This document shows, piece after piece, positions 9,197 through 18,468 of a stretch of 47,208 bases of DNA. Under the pieces are notes generated by a model. It ran no database searches. It saw nothing but the letters and a program-made list of their open reading frames with translations, and was not told where the DNA came from. The translations under genes and the position numbers were made by a program. The DNA is from Campylobacterales bacterium (GTDB lineage Bacteria > Campylobacterota > Campylobacteria > Campylobacterales > QNZT01): positions 1-47,208 of the forward strand of contig JALWLO010000075.1 in assembly GCA_027084135.1 (NCBI GenBank). Reading direction: 5' to 3'. Every line of letters begins with the position of its first letter. Position 1 is the first letter of the stretch.

Positions 9197-9222
9197 AGAT
9201 CGGCATAAATGAAATTATCTTA
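9197..9222 (-). promoter_or_regulatory. Candidate sigma28 (FliA)-type promoter of fapA
   Basis: On the minus strand TAAG-N14-GCCGATCT precedes fapA by about 37 bp. The FliA consensus is TAAA-N15-GCCGATAA, so this matches at 3 of 4 and 6 of 8 positions with spacing one short. The downstream gene being a FapA homologue strengthens the call. Not proven. Confidence 0.5.
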
Positions 9223-9273
9223 AGTGCACCACTAAAATCAGACTCTTAAACAAAAATAGAGTAAACTCTCTTT

Positions 9274-10683
9274 ATGTTTCGTTCGATTTTTACAAACAGC
9301 TTCGGTATCCTCACATCAAGGATTTTAGGATTTATAAGAGATATGCTTCAAGCCTCTATCATCGGAGCAAATATCTACAGCGATATCTTTATCGTAGCAT
9401 TTAAGTTGCCCAATCTCTTTAGACGCATCTTTGCCGAAGGTGCTTTTACCCAAAGCTTTTTACCCGCTTTTACGGCAAGTAGGCAAAAAAGTATCTTTAG
9501 TATGAAAATATTTTTGGGATTTATCACATTTTTATTACTCCTCTCTCTCATCGTCACCCTATTTAGCCCTCTATTTACCAAGATCATCGCAACCGGTTTT
9601 AGTCGTGAAGTGGTAGCAAAAGCCGCACCGTTAGTCGCCATCAACTTCTACTATCTACCGCTTATATTTATCACCACTTTTTTAGCGACCCTCTTACAGT
9701 ATAAAAACCACTTCGCTACAACGGCGTTTTCAACGGCGCTCTTGAATGTTTCGATGATAACCGCCCTCCTTCTATCCAAAGAGGCTTCCAAAGAGCAGAT
9801 CATATATAATCTCAGTATCGCCGTCGTAGTCGGCGGTCTCTTGCAAGTACTTACCCATATCATCGCTATCAAAAAGTTCTCACTCCATAAGATAGTGATC
9901 GGTGGATTTCAAAGAGTATTTAAAAAGGGTTCGTTAATCAAAGATGATATCTCAAAATTCAATTCTCAATTTTTCGCTTCCACACTAGGAAGCTCAACGG
10001 CACAAATCTCAGCATTTTTAGACGGTTGGCTTGCATCCTTTTTACTAAGCGGCTCCATCAGCTATCTCTACTATGCAAATAGGCTCTTTCAATTTCCGTT
10101 AGCGCTCTTTGCGATCGCCACATCGGTTGCGATATTTCCAAAAGTCGCCAAATATATCAAAAATAAGCAACTCCAAAAAGCAAGAGAGATGCTAAAGAGA
10201 AGCTTTTGGTTTTTGATTATGATACTCACTGTCGCAATGATAACGGGAATCATGCTCAATGACGAGATCGTCTGGCTCCTCTATGAAAGGGGTGAATTTA
10301 GCAGAGAAGATACGGCAAATACCGCCTTAGTACTAACGATGTATCTGATAGGTCTGCTTCCTTTTGGGATCAGTCGAATCTTTTCGCTTTGGCTCTACTC
10401 AACCGATAGACAAAAAGATGCCGCAAAGATATCCGCCTATTCACTGGGACTCAATATCATCCTCTCGATAGCGCTGATCTATCCGTTCAAAGCTTCCGGT
10501 TTGGCTCTTGCCAGCTCTCTTAGCGGTTTTCTTTTACTCTATCTGACGATCAAGGCTTATGGGAAAGAGGAGTTTTTGGATATAATAGATAAAAAAAGGG
10601 TTATCTTGCTGATCGCTGTTATCGCGCTAACGATCGCACTAAACTTAGTACTAAAAGGTTATATAGATGCTTTTATACAATAG
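9274..10683 (+). CDS. murJ: Lipid II flippase MurJ
   Basis: 469-aa polytopic MATE-like flippase moving lipid II across the inner membrane for peptidoglycan synthesis. The family N-terminus is clear (SFGILTSRILGFIRDMLQAS), followed by KLPNLFRRIFAEGAFTQSF, the most conserved MurJ block, and a later YLYYANRLFQFPLALFAIA. About 13-14 hydrophobic segments are visible. It overlaps cysS by 17 bp. The intergenic region from fapA is only 113 bp and should hold both promoters. It carries two TTAGTACTAA copies, one near the end. Confidence 0.96.
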   Translation: MFRSIFTNSFGILTSRILGFIRDMLQASIIGANIYSDIFIVAFKLPNLFRRIFAEGAFTQSFLPAFTASRQKSIFSMKIFLGFITFLLLLSLIVTLFSPLFTKIIATGFSREVVAKAAPLVAINFYYLPLIFITTFLATLLQYKNHFATTAFSTALLNVSMITALLLSKEASKEQIIYNLSIAVVVGGLLQVLTHIIAIKKFSLHKIVIGGFQRVFKKGSLIKDDISKFNSQFFASTLGSSTAQISAFLDGWLASFLLSGSISYLYYANRLFQFPLALFAIATSVAIFPKVAKYIKNKQLQKAREMLKRSFWFLIMILTVAMITGIMLNDEIVWLLYERGEFSREDTANTALVLTMYLIGLLPFGISRIFSLWLYSTDRQKDAAKISAYSLGLNIILSIALIYPFKASGLALASSLSGFLLLYLTIKAYGKEEFLDIIDKKRVILLIAVIALTIALNLVLKGYIDAFIQ

Positions 10684-12082
10684 CAAAAGTAGAGCAAAAG
10701 AGGAGTTTATTCCCCTCAATGATAAAGAGGTGAGAATCTATGTCTGCGGTCCTACCGTATATGATGATGCGCATTTGGGACACGCTAGAAGTGCGGTGGT
10801 ATTTGACCTGCTCAAGAGGGTTTTACTCACACAAGGATTTAAGGTGACCTTTGCCAAAAACTTCACCGATATCGATGACAAGATTATCAACAAGATGAGA
10901 GAGAGCGGTGAGAGTTTGGAGGAGCTTACCGGCAGATATATCCAAAGATATAAAGCGCAGATGCGCAAGCTCAATATCCTCGAAGATGAGCTTGAGCCCA
11001 AAGCGACCGAAAATATCCCAAATATCATCACCTTCATAGAGCATCTTATCGAGAAAGGGTGTGCCTATGCGATAGATGACGGCGTCTATTTTGAGGTGGC
11101 AAAAGACAGCAAATACTTTACGCTCTCCCACCGAAAGATGGAGGAGAGCGAGGCGCAACACAGAGTAGAGAGTAGTAAAGAGAAGCGGGGTGAAGGAGAT
11201 TTTGCGCTATGGAAATTTGCGAAAGATGATGATTTGGTATCGTATGAATCGCCTTGGGGGAGAGGGAGACCGGGCTGGCATATCGAGTGCTCGGCAATGA
11301 TAAAGGCTCACCTTGCCTTAAGTGATAAAGCCTATCAGATAGATATCCACGGCGGGGGAAGTGACCTTCTCTTTCCGCATCACGAAAACGAGGCGGCACA
11401 AAGCAGATGCGAGAGCGGGGTTGAGCTTGCCAAATATTGGATGCATAACGGCTTTGTGCAAATCGATGGAGAGAAGATGAGTAAATCGCTTGGAAACTCA
11501 TTTTTTCTCAAAGATGCACTTGAGCACTACTCGGGAGAGGTGATACGATACTATCTACTCTCTACCCACTATAGAGCCAACTTTAACTTTAGTACAAAAG
11601 ATATGCTCTCGGCAAAGAAGAGACTCGATAAGCTCTACCGCCTTAAAAAGAGGATCATGCCATCCAAAGCTAGCAGTCCAAATCGGGCGTTTCAAAAGGC
11701 TCTTTTAGAGGCTTTGAGTGATGATCTAAACACATCCAAAGCCCTCTCTTTGATAGATGATCTGGTAAGTAGCGCCAATGAACTGTTAGATAAAAATCCA
11801 AAAGATAAAGCGCTCAAAAGAGAGATCGCCGCAAATATTGAGTTTATCGATGAGATCATGGGCTTTGGCGGCAGTGATGCTTATGAATATTTTCAATTTG
11901 GCATCGATAAAGAGAAGATCAAAGAGATAGAGGAGCTGATCGCCAAGAGAGATGAGGCGAAAAGGGAGAAAGATTACCAAAACGCCGATGCGATCAGAGA
12001 GAGGCTCAAAGAGATGGGTGTTGCGCTGATGGATACACCTGAGGGTACGAAGTGGGAGATGATAAGCAGTGAAGAGCTTTAG
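10667..12082 (+). CDS. cysS: Cysteine--tRNA ligase
   Basis: Class I synthetase charging tRNA-Cys. The 471-aa protein has the HIGH-equivalent in CGPTVYDDAHLGHARSAV, zinc-site residues including GWHIECSAM and DIHGGGSDLLFPHHENE, and the KMSKS loop GEKMSKSLGNSFF. Full length. ATG 10667 is inside the murJ 3' end with AAAAGG upstream, and its stop overlaps the ABC exporter gene, so murJ, cysS and the exporter are probably one operon. Confidence 0.98.
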   Translation: MLLYNSKSRAKEEFIPLNDKEVRIYVCGPTVYDDAHLGHARSAVVFDLLKRVLLTQGFKVTFAKNFTDIDDKIINKMRESGESLEELTGRYIQRYKAQMRKLNILEDELEPKATENIPNIITFIEHLIEKGCAYAIDDGVYFEVAKDSKYFTLSHRKMEESEAQHRVESSKEKRGEGDFALWKFAKDDDLVSYESPWGRGRPGWHIECSAMIKAHLALSDKAYQIDIHGGGSDLLFPHHENEAAQSRCESGVELAKYWMHNGFVQIDGEKMSKSLGNSFFLKDALEHYSGEVIRYYLLSTHYRANFNFSTKDMLSAKKRLDKLYRLKKRIMPSKASSPNRAFQKALLEALSDDLNTSKALSLIDDLVSSANELLDKNPKDKALKREIAANIEFIDEIMGFGGSDAYEYFQFGIDKEKIKEIEELIAKRDEAKREKDYQNADAIRERLKEMGVALMDTPEGTKWEMISSEEL

Positions 12083-13787
12083 ATATCTCTTTGAGAGATT
12101 TTCCCCCTACTTCAAAAACTATAAATACCCATTTACCCTCGTCATCATCGGTATGATACTCTCAGCCGTCGGTACAACCGCAAGTGCCTATATCATCAAA
12201 CCGGTACTGGACAAAATCTTCATCGAAAAAAATGCCACTCTGCTCTATATACTTCCCTTTGGAGTAGTACTCGTCTATATCATCAAAAGCGGCGGCACCT
12301 TTTTGCAAAGCTACTACTCCGCATATATCGGTTTAGATATCGTACGAGATCTGAGAGATAGAGTCTTACAGAAGATCCTCTCCTTTGAGATGGGATTTTT
12401 TCATGAGTTTAGAAGCGGTGAATTGATCAGCAGAACCATCAATGATATAGAGAGAGTCAAGGAGGTGGTATCCAAAACGATACCCATCATGCTGAGAGAA
12501 ATACTTACCATCATCGCTCTTATAGCTTATGTTTTCTACCTAGACGCAAAGCTTGCCCTCCTCTCGCTCCTATTTATTCCGCTAACTGCTAAACCTCTCG
12601 CAATACTAGCGAAAAAGATGAAAAAGCTCTCGCACAATACTCAAGAGAAGCTCTCAGATATCACCGCAAGACTGAGCGAGATATTTCACAACATCGAGAT
12701 CATCAAAGCCAATAATAAAGAGGCGTTTGAGTTACAAAGGTTTGCCAAAGATAATGAACAGATATTTAAGATCAATGTCAAAGCGGCTAAAACCGCAGAG
12801 CTTGTGGGCCCCATGATGGAGACGGCGGGATCTCTTGCCATAGCGCTTGTCATCATCTACGGCGGAACCCAGGTGATTGAAGGAAATATGAGTGTCGGTA
12901 GCTTCTTCTCCTTTCTAGCGGCACTCTTTATGCTCTACACACCGGTCAAAAGAGTCTCCAACCTCTACAATAGAATGCAAGATGCGATAGCCGCAACGGA
13001 GAGAATCTATCTTCTACTTGAGCGAGAGAGTAAAACGCAAAGCGGTAGATTAAAATTTCCACCTAAGGTTGATATGATAAGTTTTAGAGATGTCACTCTG
13101 AAATATGGTGATAAAGAGGCTCTCAAAGGGATAAGTTTTGAAGCCAAAAAGGGAGAGAAGATCGCACTGGTAGGAAATAGCGGCGGAGGTAAAAGCTCGA
13201 TAGTCAATCTTCTTTTGAGATTTTACGATAAAAGTAGCGGCAAGATAGAGATAAACGGCATCGCTATCGAAGATTTTGAGTTAAAAAGCCTTAGAGACGC
13301 TATCTCCATCGTCACTCAGAGAGTCTATATCTTCAATGACACGGTGGCGGCAAATGTAGCTTACGGAGAGGAGGAGATAGATAGGCAGAGAGTGATCAAC
13401 TCTCTCAAAGAGGCAAATGCCTGGGAGTTCATCAAAGAGATGCCAAGCGGTATAGATACGCAAATCAATGAGTTTGGAACCAATCTCTCCGGCGGTCAAA
13501 GGCAGAGAATCGCAATAGCCAGAGCAATATACAAAAATCCAAAAATATTGATATTTGACGAGGCAACCAGTGCACTTGATACCAAAAGTGAGAGTAAGAT
13601 TACCGAAGCTTTAGAAAACATCTCCAAAGATCGAGTCACATTTATCATAGCGCATCGGCTTAAAACGATTGAAAATGCCGATAAAATCTTAGTACTAGAT
13701 GAGGGAAAAATCGTCTGCAAAGGTAAAAAAAGTGAACTTTTGAAACATTGCAACCATTTTATTGAGCTAAACGGTGGACAAATGTAA
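12069..13787 (+). CDS. msbA: MsbA-like ABC exporter (fused permease/ATPase)
   Basis: 572-aa half-transporter: an N-terminal six-helix ABC exporter domain (about 1-310) and a C-terminal ATPase with Walker A GNSGGGKSSIVNLL, Q-loop IVTQRVYIFNDTV, signature LSGGQRQRIAIARAI, Walker B ILIFDEATSALD and H-loop IAHRL. It is most like lipid A flippases (MsbA); the neighbouring murJ also serves envelope assembly. Other lipid or peptide exporters of this fold cannot be excluded. Start is GTG, overlapping cysS by 14 bp. Confidence 0.87.
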   Translation: MKSFRYLFERFSPYFKNYKYPFTLVIIGMILSAVGTTASAYIIKPVLDKIFIEKNATLLYILPFGVVLVYIIKSGGTFLQSYYSAYIGLDIVRDLRDRVLQKILSFEMGFFHEFRSGELISRTINDIERVKEVVSKTIPIMLREILTIIALIAYVFYLDAKLALLSLLFIPLTAKPLAILAKKMKKLSHNTQEKLSDITARLSEIFHNIEIIKANNKEAFELQRFAKDNEQIFKINVKAAKTAELVGPMMETAGSLAIALVIIYGGTQVIEGNMSVGSFFSFLAALFMLYTPVKRVSNLYNRMQDAIAATERIYLLLERESKTQSGRLKFPPKVDMISFRDVTLKYGDKEALKGISFEAKKGEKIALVGNSGGGKSSIVNLLLRFYDKSSGKIEINGIAIEDFELKSLRDAISIVTQRVYIFNDTVAANVAYGEEEIDRQRVINSLKEANAWEFIKEMPSGIDTQINEFGTNLSGGQRQRIAIARAIYKNPKILIFDEATSALDTKSESKITEALENISKDRVTFIIAHRLKTIENADKILVLDEGKIVCKGKKSELLKHCNHFIELNGGQM

Positions 13788-13813
13788 ACTTTTTTTGTAC
13801 AATAAAGCAAAAC

Positions 13814-13825
13814 ATTAGTACTAAT
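13814..13825. repeat. 12-bp palindrome ATTAGTACTAAT upstream of the 13.9-kb gene
   Basis: One of only three copies of the TAGTACTA family outside coding sequence. It lies in the 75-bp gap after the msbA-like gene, followed by an AT-rich stretch that could hold a promoter (TATAAGG), so here it could act as an operator. No regulator is known for it. Confidence 0.6.
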
Positions 13826-13862
13826 GATTAGTGTATATTTATAAGGTTCGGAGTTTTGTTTT

Positions 13863-14642
13863 ATGCTAGATAGTAAAAATTTTCTGTGGCTTGGCTCATT
13901 TATCACCTTGCTCTTTATCACTTTTTGTGTCACAAGACATATCGATGAGCTCAATCCGCAATTTCAACATATATCTAGTACTCCTTCCTATCAAAACGCA
14001 TCAAAGCAAAATGGTACCGAGCCGGATGAGAATATCTTTGTCAATGAAATCATAATAGAACAAGAGGAGAGTGATCAAAAAAGTAAACCCGCTAGTACTA
14101 ACGGATCTGTCACCGTCGTAACAGTACAGAAAGAGGAGAGTTCAAAAACGCAAACTTCGCTTCAGAAAGAGAGCAAATCTATCCTTCATATAGAGCCTAA
14201 AACGACAGCTGAAAAAAATGTGTCTACTCAAGAGGCGATCAAAACGGAGGCTCAAAATACGATTTTGAAAAAAGATAAAGATTTGAGTAAAGCAGCGAAG
14301 GCAAAGCATGTTGAGATAAAAAAACCTACAAACACGATATCTACAGGAGAAAAAAGAGCGAAGATAAAAAAACGAAAATCATACAGACAGCTCAAAACGA
14401 TCGCTCAAATCTCTATAGATCCCTACTTGGAACTCAGTGCGAAGGATAGAGAAAGTATCACCATGATCGCCTATAAATACGGTGTCTATAAAAAGAGTTT
14501 TGTAATCATCAAAAGCGGTGATATCAAAAAGGCAAAGATGCTCAAAAGATTATTGATTAAAAAAAATGTAGAGCCTGCTCAAATTATGATCAAAAAAACC
14601 AATGATGAGATGATCTCTGTTTTACTAAAAGAAAGGATATAG
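13863..14642 (+). CDS. Membrane-anchored protein of unknown function
   Basis: 259 aa, not recognised. One N-terminal transmembrane helix (FLWLGSFITLLFITFCVT), a long hydrophilic linker rich in E, K, S and T (about 35-165) and a compact C-terminal region (about 170-259) with IAQISIDPYLELSAKDRESI and FVIIKSGDIKKAKMLKRLLI. The last part has the alternating character of a small alpha/beta domain; a cell-wall-binding or SPOR-like fold is possible but no motif proves it. It lies 4 bp before a second membrane protein gene and follows the msbA-like gene. The linker carries a TAGTACTA copy at 14093 and a variant near 13978. Confidence 0.72.
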   Translation: MLDSKNFLWLGSFITLLFITFCVTRHIDELNPQFQHISSTPSYQNASKQNGTEPDENIFVNEIIIEQEESDQKSKPASTNGSVTVVTVQKEESSKTQTSLQKESKSILHIEPKTTAEKNVSTQEAIKTEAQNTILKKDKDLSKAAKAKHVEIKKPTNTISTGEKRAKIKKRKSYRQLKTIAQISIDPYLELSAKDRESITMIAYKYGVYKKSFVIIKSGDIKKAKMLKRLLIKKNVEPAQIMIKKTNDEMISVLLKERI

Positions 14643-14646
14643 TGTT

Positions 14647-15228
14647 ATGTTGTGGATGATTTCAAAATTTATTTTCTGTCTATTGATGGCGGGGGCTTTA
14701 GGATTTATACTTGGCTTTATATTTGCAAAACTGCTTCAAAGAGATAAAGCAAATGAAAGCTATGCCCTACTGGAAGATAGATATGACAACCAAAAAGCGC
14801 TTGCAAACCAATACCTCAGTGAACTTAAAGCGAAAGAGAATGAGATAGAGTTGATCATGAAGAGGTATCAAAACTGCCAAAAAGAGCTGGAGGAGCTCAA
14901 GCTTGATCATGATGAGTTAAAACAGAGTTGCAAGGGTGAAAAAGAGCTAAGCGAACTTGAACTTGAAAATAATACGCTCAAAGAGGAGATAGCGGAGTAT
15001 CAATATTTAGAGAATGAAAATGCGCTCCTACTCGATGAAATCAAAACGCTTGAGAATGAAAAAGAGGAGCTTTTAAATAGACTCCAAAAGTGCGATGAAG
15101 CCGAAATTTCCCAAATCAGCACTCCTACACCGGAACATGTAGAGAATGAAAAAGAGAAAATGTTAAAAAAAGAGATCAAGAGAGCCAAAAAGAGTATCTC
15201 CAAAGCGTATAAACTACTCAAAAAGTAG
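14647..15228 (+). CDS. Membrane-anchored coiled-coil protein
   Basis: 193 aa, not assignable to a named family. It has an N-terminal transmembrane helix (FIFCLLMAGALGFILGFIFA) followed by almost continuous heptad coiled coil (about 35-155) rich in E, L and K, and a basic C-terminus (KEIKRAKKSISKAYKLLKK). AAAGGA precedes ATG 14647. Spacing of 4 bp suggests it is made with the upstream membrane protein, and the two may form an envelope complex. It may correspond to a coiled-coil envelope or division factor; this is inference. Confidence 0.75.
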   Translation: MLWMISKFIFCLLMAGALGFILGFIFAKLLQRDKANESYALLEDRYDNQKALANQYLSELKAKENEIELIMKRYQNCQKELEELKLDHDELKQSCKGEKELSELELENNTLKEEIAEYQYLENENALLLDEIKTLENEKEELLNRLQKCDEAEISQISTPTPEHVENEKEKMLKKEIKRAKKSISKAYKLLKK

Positions 15229-15260
15229 TTTTAGCTCATATAGCTGTGACCGATTTTGGC

Positions 15261-15836
15261 TTACCTCTCTCCAAACCTCTCAAAGTACCACATAAAAGCG
15301 AACAGAAGTCCCGGAGTTTTGGAAATCTTTTCATCATACATAAACGCTTTTGCATCTTTGATAGGGAGATAAACGACTTCGATCTGCTCATCTTCGATAC
15401 CGCCACCTTGACTGACCCTTTTACTCTCATCCACTTTAGCAAAATAGAGCGTCTGTTTAGCGCCACTAAAACCAACTGCCGTTCTAAAAGAGGTGATCTT
15501 CTCCAGCGCATCAACCTCTACGCTATATCCACACTCCTCCTCTATCTCCTCTTTTGCAATCACCTCTAATGACTTATCCTTATCGACAAGTCCCGCACAA
15601 AGCTCATAAGTAAAGCCATCTGCGTTTTTGAGATAGACAGCCGGACGAAACTGCTTTACCAGAACAAAAGCTTCCTTATCCTCATCCACGATGAGGATAG
15701 CAACACTATCCATCGTCTCGGCAACCTCCCAATCTTTCAAAACACCGTTTTGCTTATAGAGCATAAGCTTCGTTTTGACATAGACCGGATTACTGTTTGG
15801 TTCTAGCGATAAGATCTCTATTTTATCAGTAGCCAT
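15261..15836 (-). CDS. Nudix hydrolase, UDP-sugar diphosphatase (NUDT14-like)
   Basis: 191 aa. Around the Nudix box the sequence YELCAGLVDKDKSLEVIA, then EECGY, closely follows the eukaryotic UDP-glucose diphosphatase NUDT14 pattern (ELCAGxVD...EECGY), and FRTAVGFSGAKQTLYFA matches the region after the box. In strict numbering the box glutamate after G-x5 is Lys and the Arg of REUxEE is Glu, while EExG is intact. Likely substrate is a UDP- or ADP-sugar. It overlaps mgtE by 19 bp and converges with the coiled-coil gene. Confidence 0.82.
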   Translation of the reverse strand: MATDKIEILSLEPNSNPVYVKTKLMLYKQNGVLKDWEVAETMDSVAILIVDEDKEAFVLVKQFRPAVYLKNADGFTYELCAGLVDKDKSLEVIAKEEIEEECGYSVEVDALEKITSFRTAVGFSGAKQTLYFAKVDESKRVSQGGGIEDEQIEVVYLPIKDAKAFMYDEKISKTPGLLFAFMWYFERFGER

Positions 15837-17191
15837 GATGCAAGTCCCAAAAAGCTAAAAAAACCAACAACATCCGTTACGGTTGTTAAAATAACAGTGC
15901 TACCGACCGCCGGGTCGATATTTGCCCGCTTTAGTACTAGCGGTATCACCGCACCGAAAAAACCTGCCGCCAAAAGGTTTATCACCATACTAAGAGCAAT
16001 CACCACTCCCAGCATCGGCTTATGAAACCAGATAGCTGATATCACACCTAGTACTAACGCAAACAAAAATCCGTTTGCCAAAGACATCAACACTTCCCGT
16101 CTGATAATCTCCTTCGCATCTTTTAACTCAATCTCTCCCAGTGCGAGCCTTCTAACGGTAACTGTCAAACTCTGTGTACCGGCATTTCCACCCATGGAGG
16201 CGACTATCGGCATAAGTATCGCTAACGCCACATAGGCTTGAATCGTCTCATCAAAGAGTCCGATCACGATAGAGGCGAAGATAGCGGTCAAGAGGTTGAT
16301 AAAGAGCCAAATCGCCCTCTTTTTAGTAGCCTCTTTAAGATCACCCTCCTCCTCTGCATCATCATCGACACCGGCGAGGTTATAGATCTGCTCAGTCGCA
16401 CTCTCTTGGATGATGTCATAAATATCATCCGAAGTGATTCGACCCACCAATTCACCTTGATCATTAACAACCGGAACAACTGAGAGATCATACTCTTTGA
16501 AGAAGTTGGCTACATCTTTGATATCATCATGATCTCTCACAAAAAGAGGCTTATACTGCTCGATATCCTCATTTTCCAAAACCTCTTTATAGGTTTTATT
16601 AAAATCAAAAGTTATTAGGTCATCAAAAGGTATCGTAAACATCAACTTCCCAAATGTTCCTACGATAAAGACATTGTGGGTATCATCTAAGTTCGCCTCA
16701 TTTTTGAGTTTTTTTAGCCTCTCGATGGAGTCGGCTATCACCTCATCATAGCTTGCTGAAAAGAGCTCTGTTTGCATATGAGCTCCGGCTTCATTCTCGT
16801 CATACTGTTTGAGCTTTTTAATCTCCTCTTGATCCTCTTCATCCAAAGAGGAGAGAATCTCATCGGCTCTCTCTTTATCAATATCCTCTATCTCTTGGAT
16901 AAGATCGGTTGCATCATCGCTATCTAACTCTTCAACAACCTTTACCAAAGCATCTTTATCGAGCTCATTGATAACACCTTTTAACTGCTTTTCCGAAAGT
17001 TCTAGTACGATATCTCCTAAAGAGTCACTAGGTATCTTTTTGAGATATTCGTTAAATAGCTCCTCATCCTCTTTGTGTATCTGCTTGAGTGCTTTTGCAA
17101 CATCGGTTGAGGAGCATGTAGTTGATTGAGCTGACTCTTTGATATATTGTTCGATGACATCGATACTCTCTTGTAACTCATTTTTTGACAT
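15818..17191 (-). CDS. mgtE: Magnesium transporter MgtE
   Basis: 457-aa Mg2+ channel: an N-terminal helical MgtE domain (about 25-130, with VVEELDSDDATDLIQEIED), paired CBS domains (about 135-265) that sense Mg2+, and five C-terminal membrane segments with ILMPIVASMGGNAGTQSLTV, the pore signature. It starts at an ATG 2 bp after the M23 peptidase stop, so these genes are cotranscribed. Two TAGTACTA copies lie in the membrane domain, in PLVLKR and ALVLGV. Confidence 0.96.
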   Translation of the reverse strand: MSKNELQESIDVIEQYIKESAQSTTCSSTDVAKALKQIHKEDEELFNEYLKKIPSDSLGDIVLELSEKQLKGVINELDKDALVKVVEELDSDDATDLIQEIEDIDKERADEILSSLDEEDQEEIKKLKQYDENEAGAHMQTELFSASYDEVIADSIERLKKLKNEANLDDTHNVFIVGTFGKLMFTIPFDDLITFDFNKTYKEVLENEDIEQYKPLFVRDHDDIKDVANFFKEYDLSVVPVVNDQGELVGRITSDDIYDIIQESATEQIYNLAGVDDDAEEEGDLKEATKKRAIWLFINLLTAIFASIVIGLFDETIQAYVALAILMPIVASMGGNAGTQSLTVTVRRLALGEIELKDAKEIIRREVLMSLANGFLFALVLGVISAIWFHKPMLGVVIALSMVINLLAAGFFGAVIPLVLKRANIDPAVGSTVILTTVTDVVGFFSFLGLASWLLIK

Positions 17192-17193
17192 CT

Positions 17194-18366
17194 CTACTCC
17201 TCCTCTAAAACCTCAAGTGACTTTGCTTGCTGTGAAGTTTGGTTGGATTGTAGCACATTTTTTATCTTTTGGATATAGATTTTTGAACTTTTTATAAACT
17301 CTTTTCTCTTTTTTCCACTCAAACCGCCCTTTATGACAATTTTTGTAGCCGGATTGACCCATCTACCGTTTAGTGAAATACCAAAGTGTAGATGCGGTCC
17401 GGTACTTAAGCCGGTATTTCCGGAAAGTGCGATAACTTGACCCTTTTTGACCCGTCTACCTACAGCCGTCTTTATTCTACTTAAGTGTCCGTAAACACTT
17501 TTATATCCGTAAGGATGTTTGATAATCACACACTTCCCATAACCGCCTCTTCTACCGGCAAATATCACCTTTCCGTCAAATGTTGCTTTAATCGCTGTAC
17601 CGACAGGCGTAGCATAGTCTATGCCATGATGCGCTCGATATCTCCGAAGTACCGGATGCCACCTCTTTTTTGTAAATTTTGATGAAATTCTTCTATATTT
17701 ACAAGGTACGATAAAAGATGATTTTGCAACACCTTTTCCCTTCTCATCATAATACTTTCCATCTTTTGCTAAAAACTGATAATACTTCTTACCGGCAACC
17801 TCTATCATCGCCGCATAGATCTTCTGCTCGCCGAAAAAGCTGCCAAGCCTCCTCTTCTCTCTATAAAAGAGTACTAGCCTATCTCCTTTTCTGATCTTTC
17901 TAAAATCGATCACATTTCTAAAGATAGACTCTACCTCCAGTGCCAACTCAAAATTGCCTGTCTTTTTGAGTATATCTTTTGAAGGGATAGAGTCAAACTT
18001 CATAAAGAGTGTTCTCTTTTTCGTTTGATAGATGATAGGGATCACCTTTGCACGGTAAGTGTTGTTTATATCTTTTACAATATGAAGCTCAAGCTCATCG
18101 TCTATAGGCAATAAAACCTGTTCGATAGTACCGTTTTCATCTCGTAAGATATTGTAGAGATTACCCACTCTGATATCCATCATCAACTTTTTATCATCAT
18201 TATCTAAATGATAGTAGAGCTTTAAGGGAAGCGTGTTTTCTTGCAAAAATGACAAAAATGTATCACCGCTTTGCCACTTATGATCTTCTAGATACAGACC
18301 TCTATCTAAGTTGACGGCAAAAAGCGGGGAAATAGTTAGTACTAAAAGTAAAAAAGCTCTCTTCAA
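17194..18366 (-). CDS. M23 peptidoglycan endopeptidase, Csd3/Pgp3-like
   Basis: About 390 aa. A signal peptide (KRAFLLLVLTISPLFA), an N-terminal domain (about 25-230) and a C-terminal LytM/M23 domain with zinc ligands in HHGIDYATPVGT and GPHLHFGISLNG. Overall layout fits Csd3/HdpA of Helicobacter and Pgp3 of Campylobacter, which are D,D-endo/carboxypeptidases shaping the cell. The track starts at GTG 18369; the next codon TTG 18366 has better spacing from AAAGGG and gives the normal signal peptide, so I use it. Activity on peptidoglycan is family knowledge. Confidence 0.87.
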   Translation of the reverse strand: MKRAFLLLVLTISPLFAVNLDRGLYLEDHKWQSGDTFLSFLQENTLPLKLYYHLDNDDKKLMMDIRVGNLYNILRDENGTIEQVLLPIDDELELHIVKDINNTYRAKVIPIIYQTKKRTLFMKFDSIPSKDILKKTGNFELALEVESIFRNVIDFRKIRKGDRLVLFYREKRRLGSFFGEQKIYAAMIEVAGKKYYQFLAKDGKYYDEKGKGVAKSSFIVPCKYRRISSKFTKKRWHPVLRRYRAHHGIDYATPVGTAIKATFDGKVIFAGRRGGYGKCVIIKHPYGYKSVYGHLSRIKTAVGRRVKKGQVIALSGNTGLSTGPHLHFGISLNGRWVNPATKIVIKGGLSGKKRKEFIKSSKIYIQKIKNVLQSNQTSQQAKSLEVLEEE

Positions 18367-18429
18367 CACTTCCCTTTGATAAAGATAGATCGATCGTAGT
18401 AGTATACTAAAAGTAAATAAAGATTTTTG

Positions 18430-18435
18430 TATAAT
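18430..18435 (+). promoter_or_regulatory. Candidate -10 box of the PgbA-like gene
   Basis: TATAAT preceded by a T-rich run (GATTTTTG), with no evident -35. This is the usual form of Campylobacterota sigma70 promoters. AAAGGA and the ATG follow 21-39 nt downstream. The same 99-bp gap must hold the minus-strand promoter of the M23 peptidase gene. Confidence 0.55.
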
Positions 18436-18468
18436 AATTAATCATCACACCATAAAGGATTTATCCAA

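Noticed and set aside
577-10120. HIP1 octamer GCGATCGC seen near 581, 5323 and 10109
   Set aside because: Only three copies. Explained by common codon strings such as GCG-ATC-GCC in this genome; not comparable with TAGTACTA.
11118-11501. 127-aa minus ORF in cysS
   Set aside because: Entirely antisense to conserved cysS motifs; no ribosome site or family.
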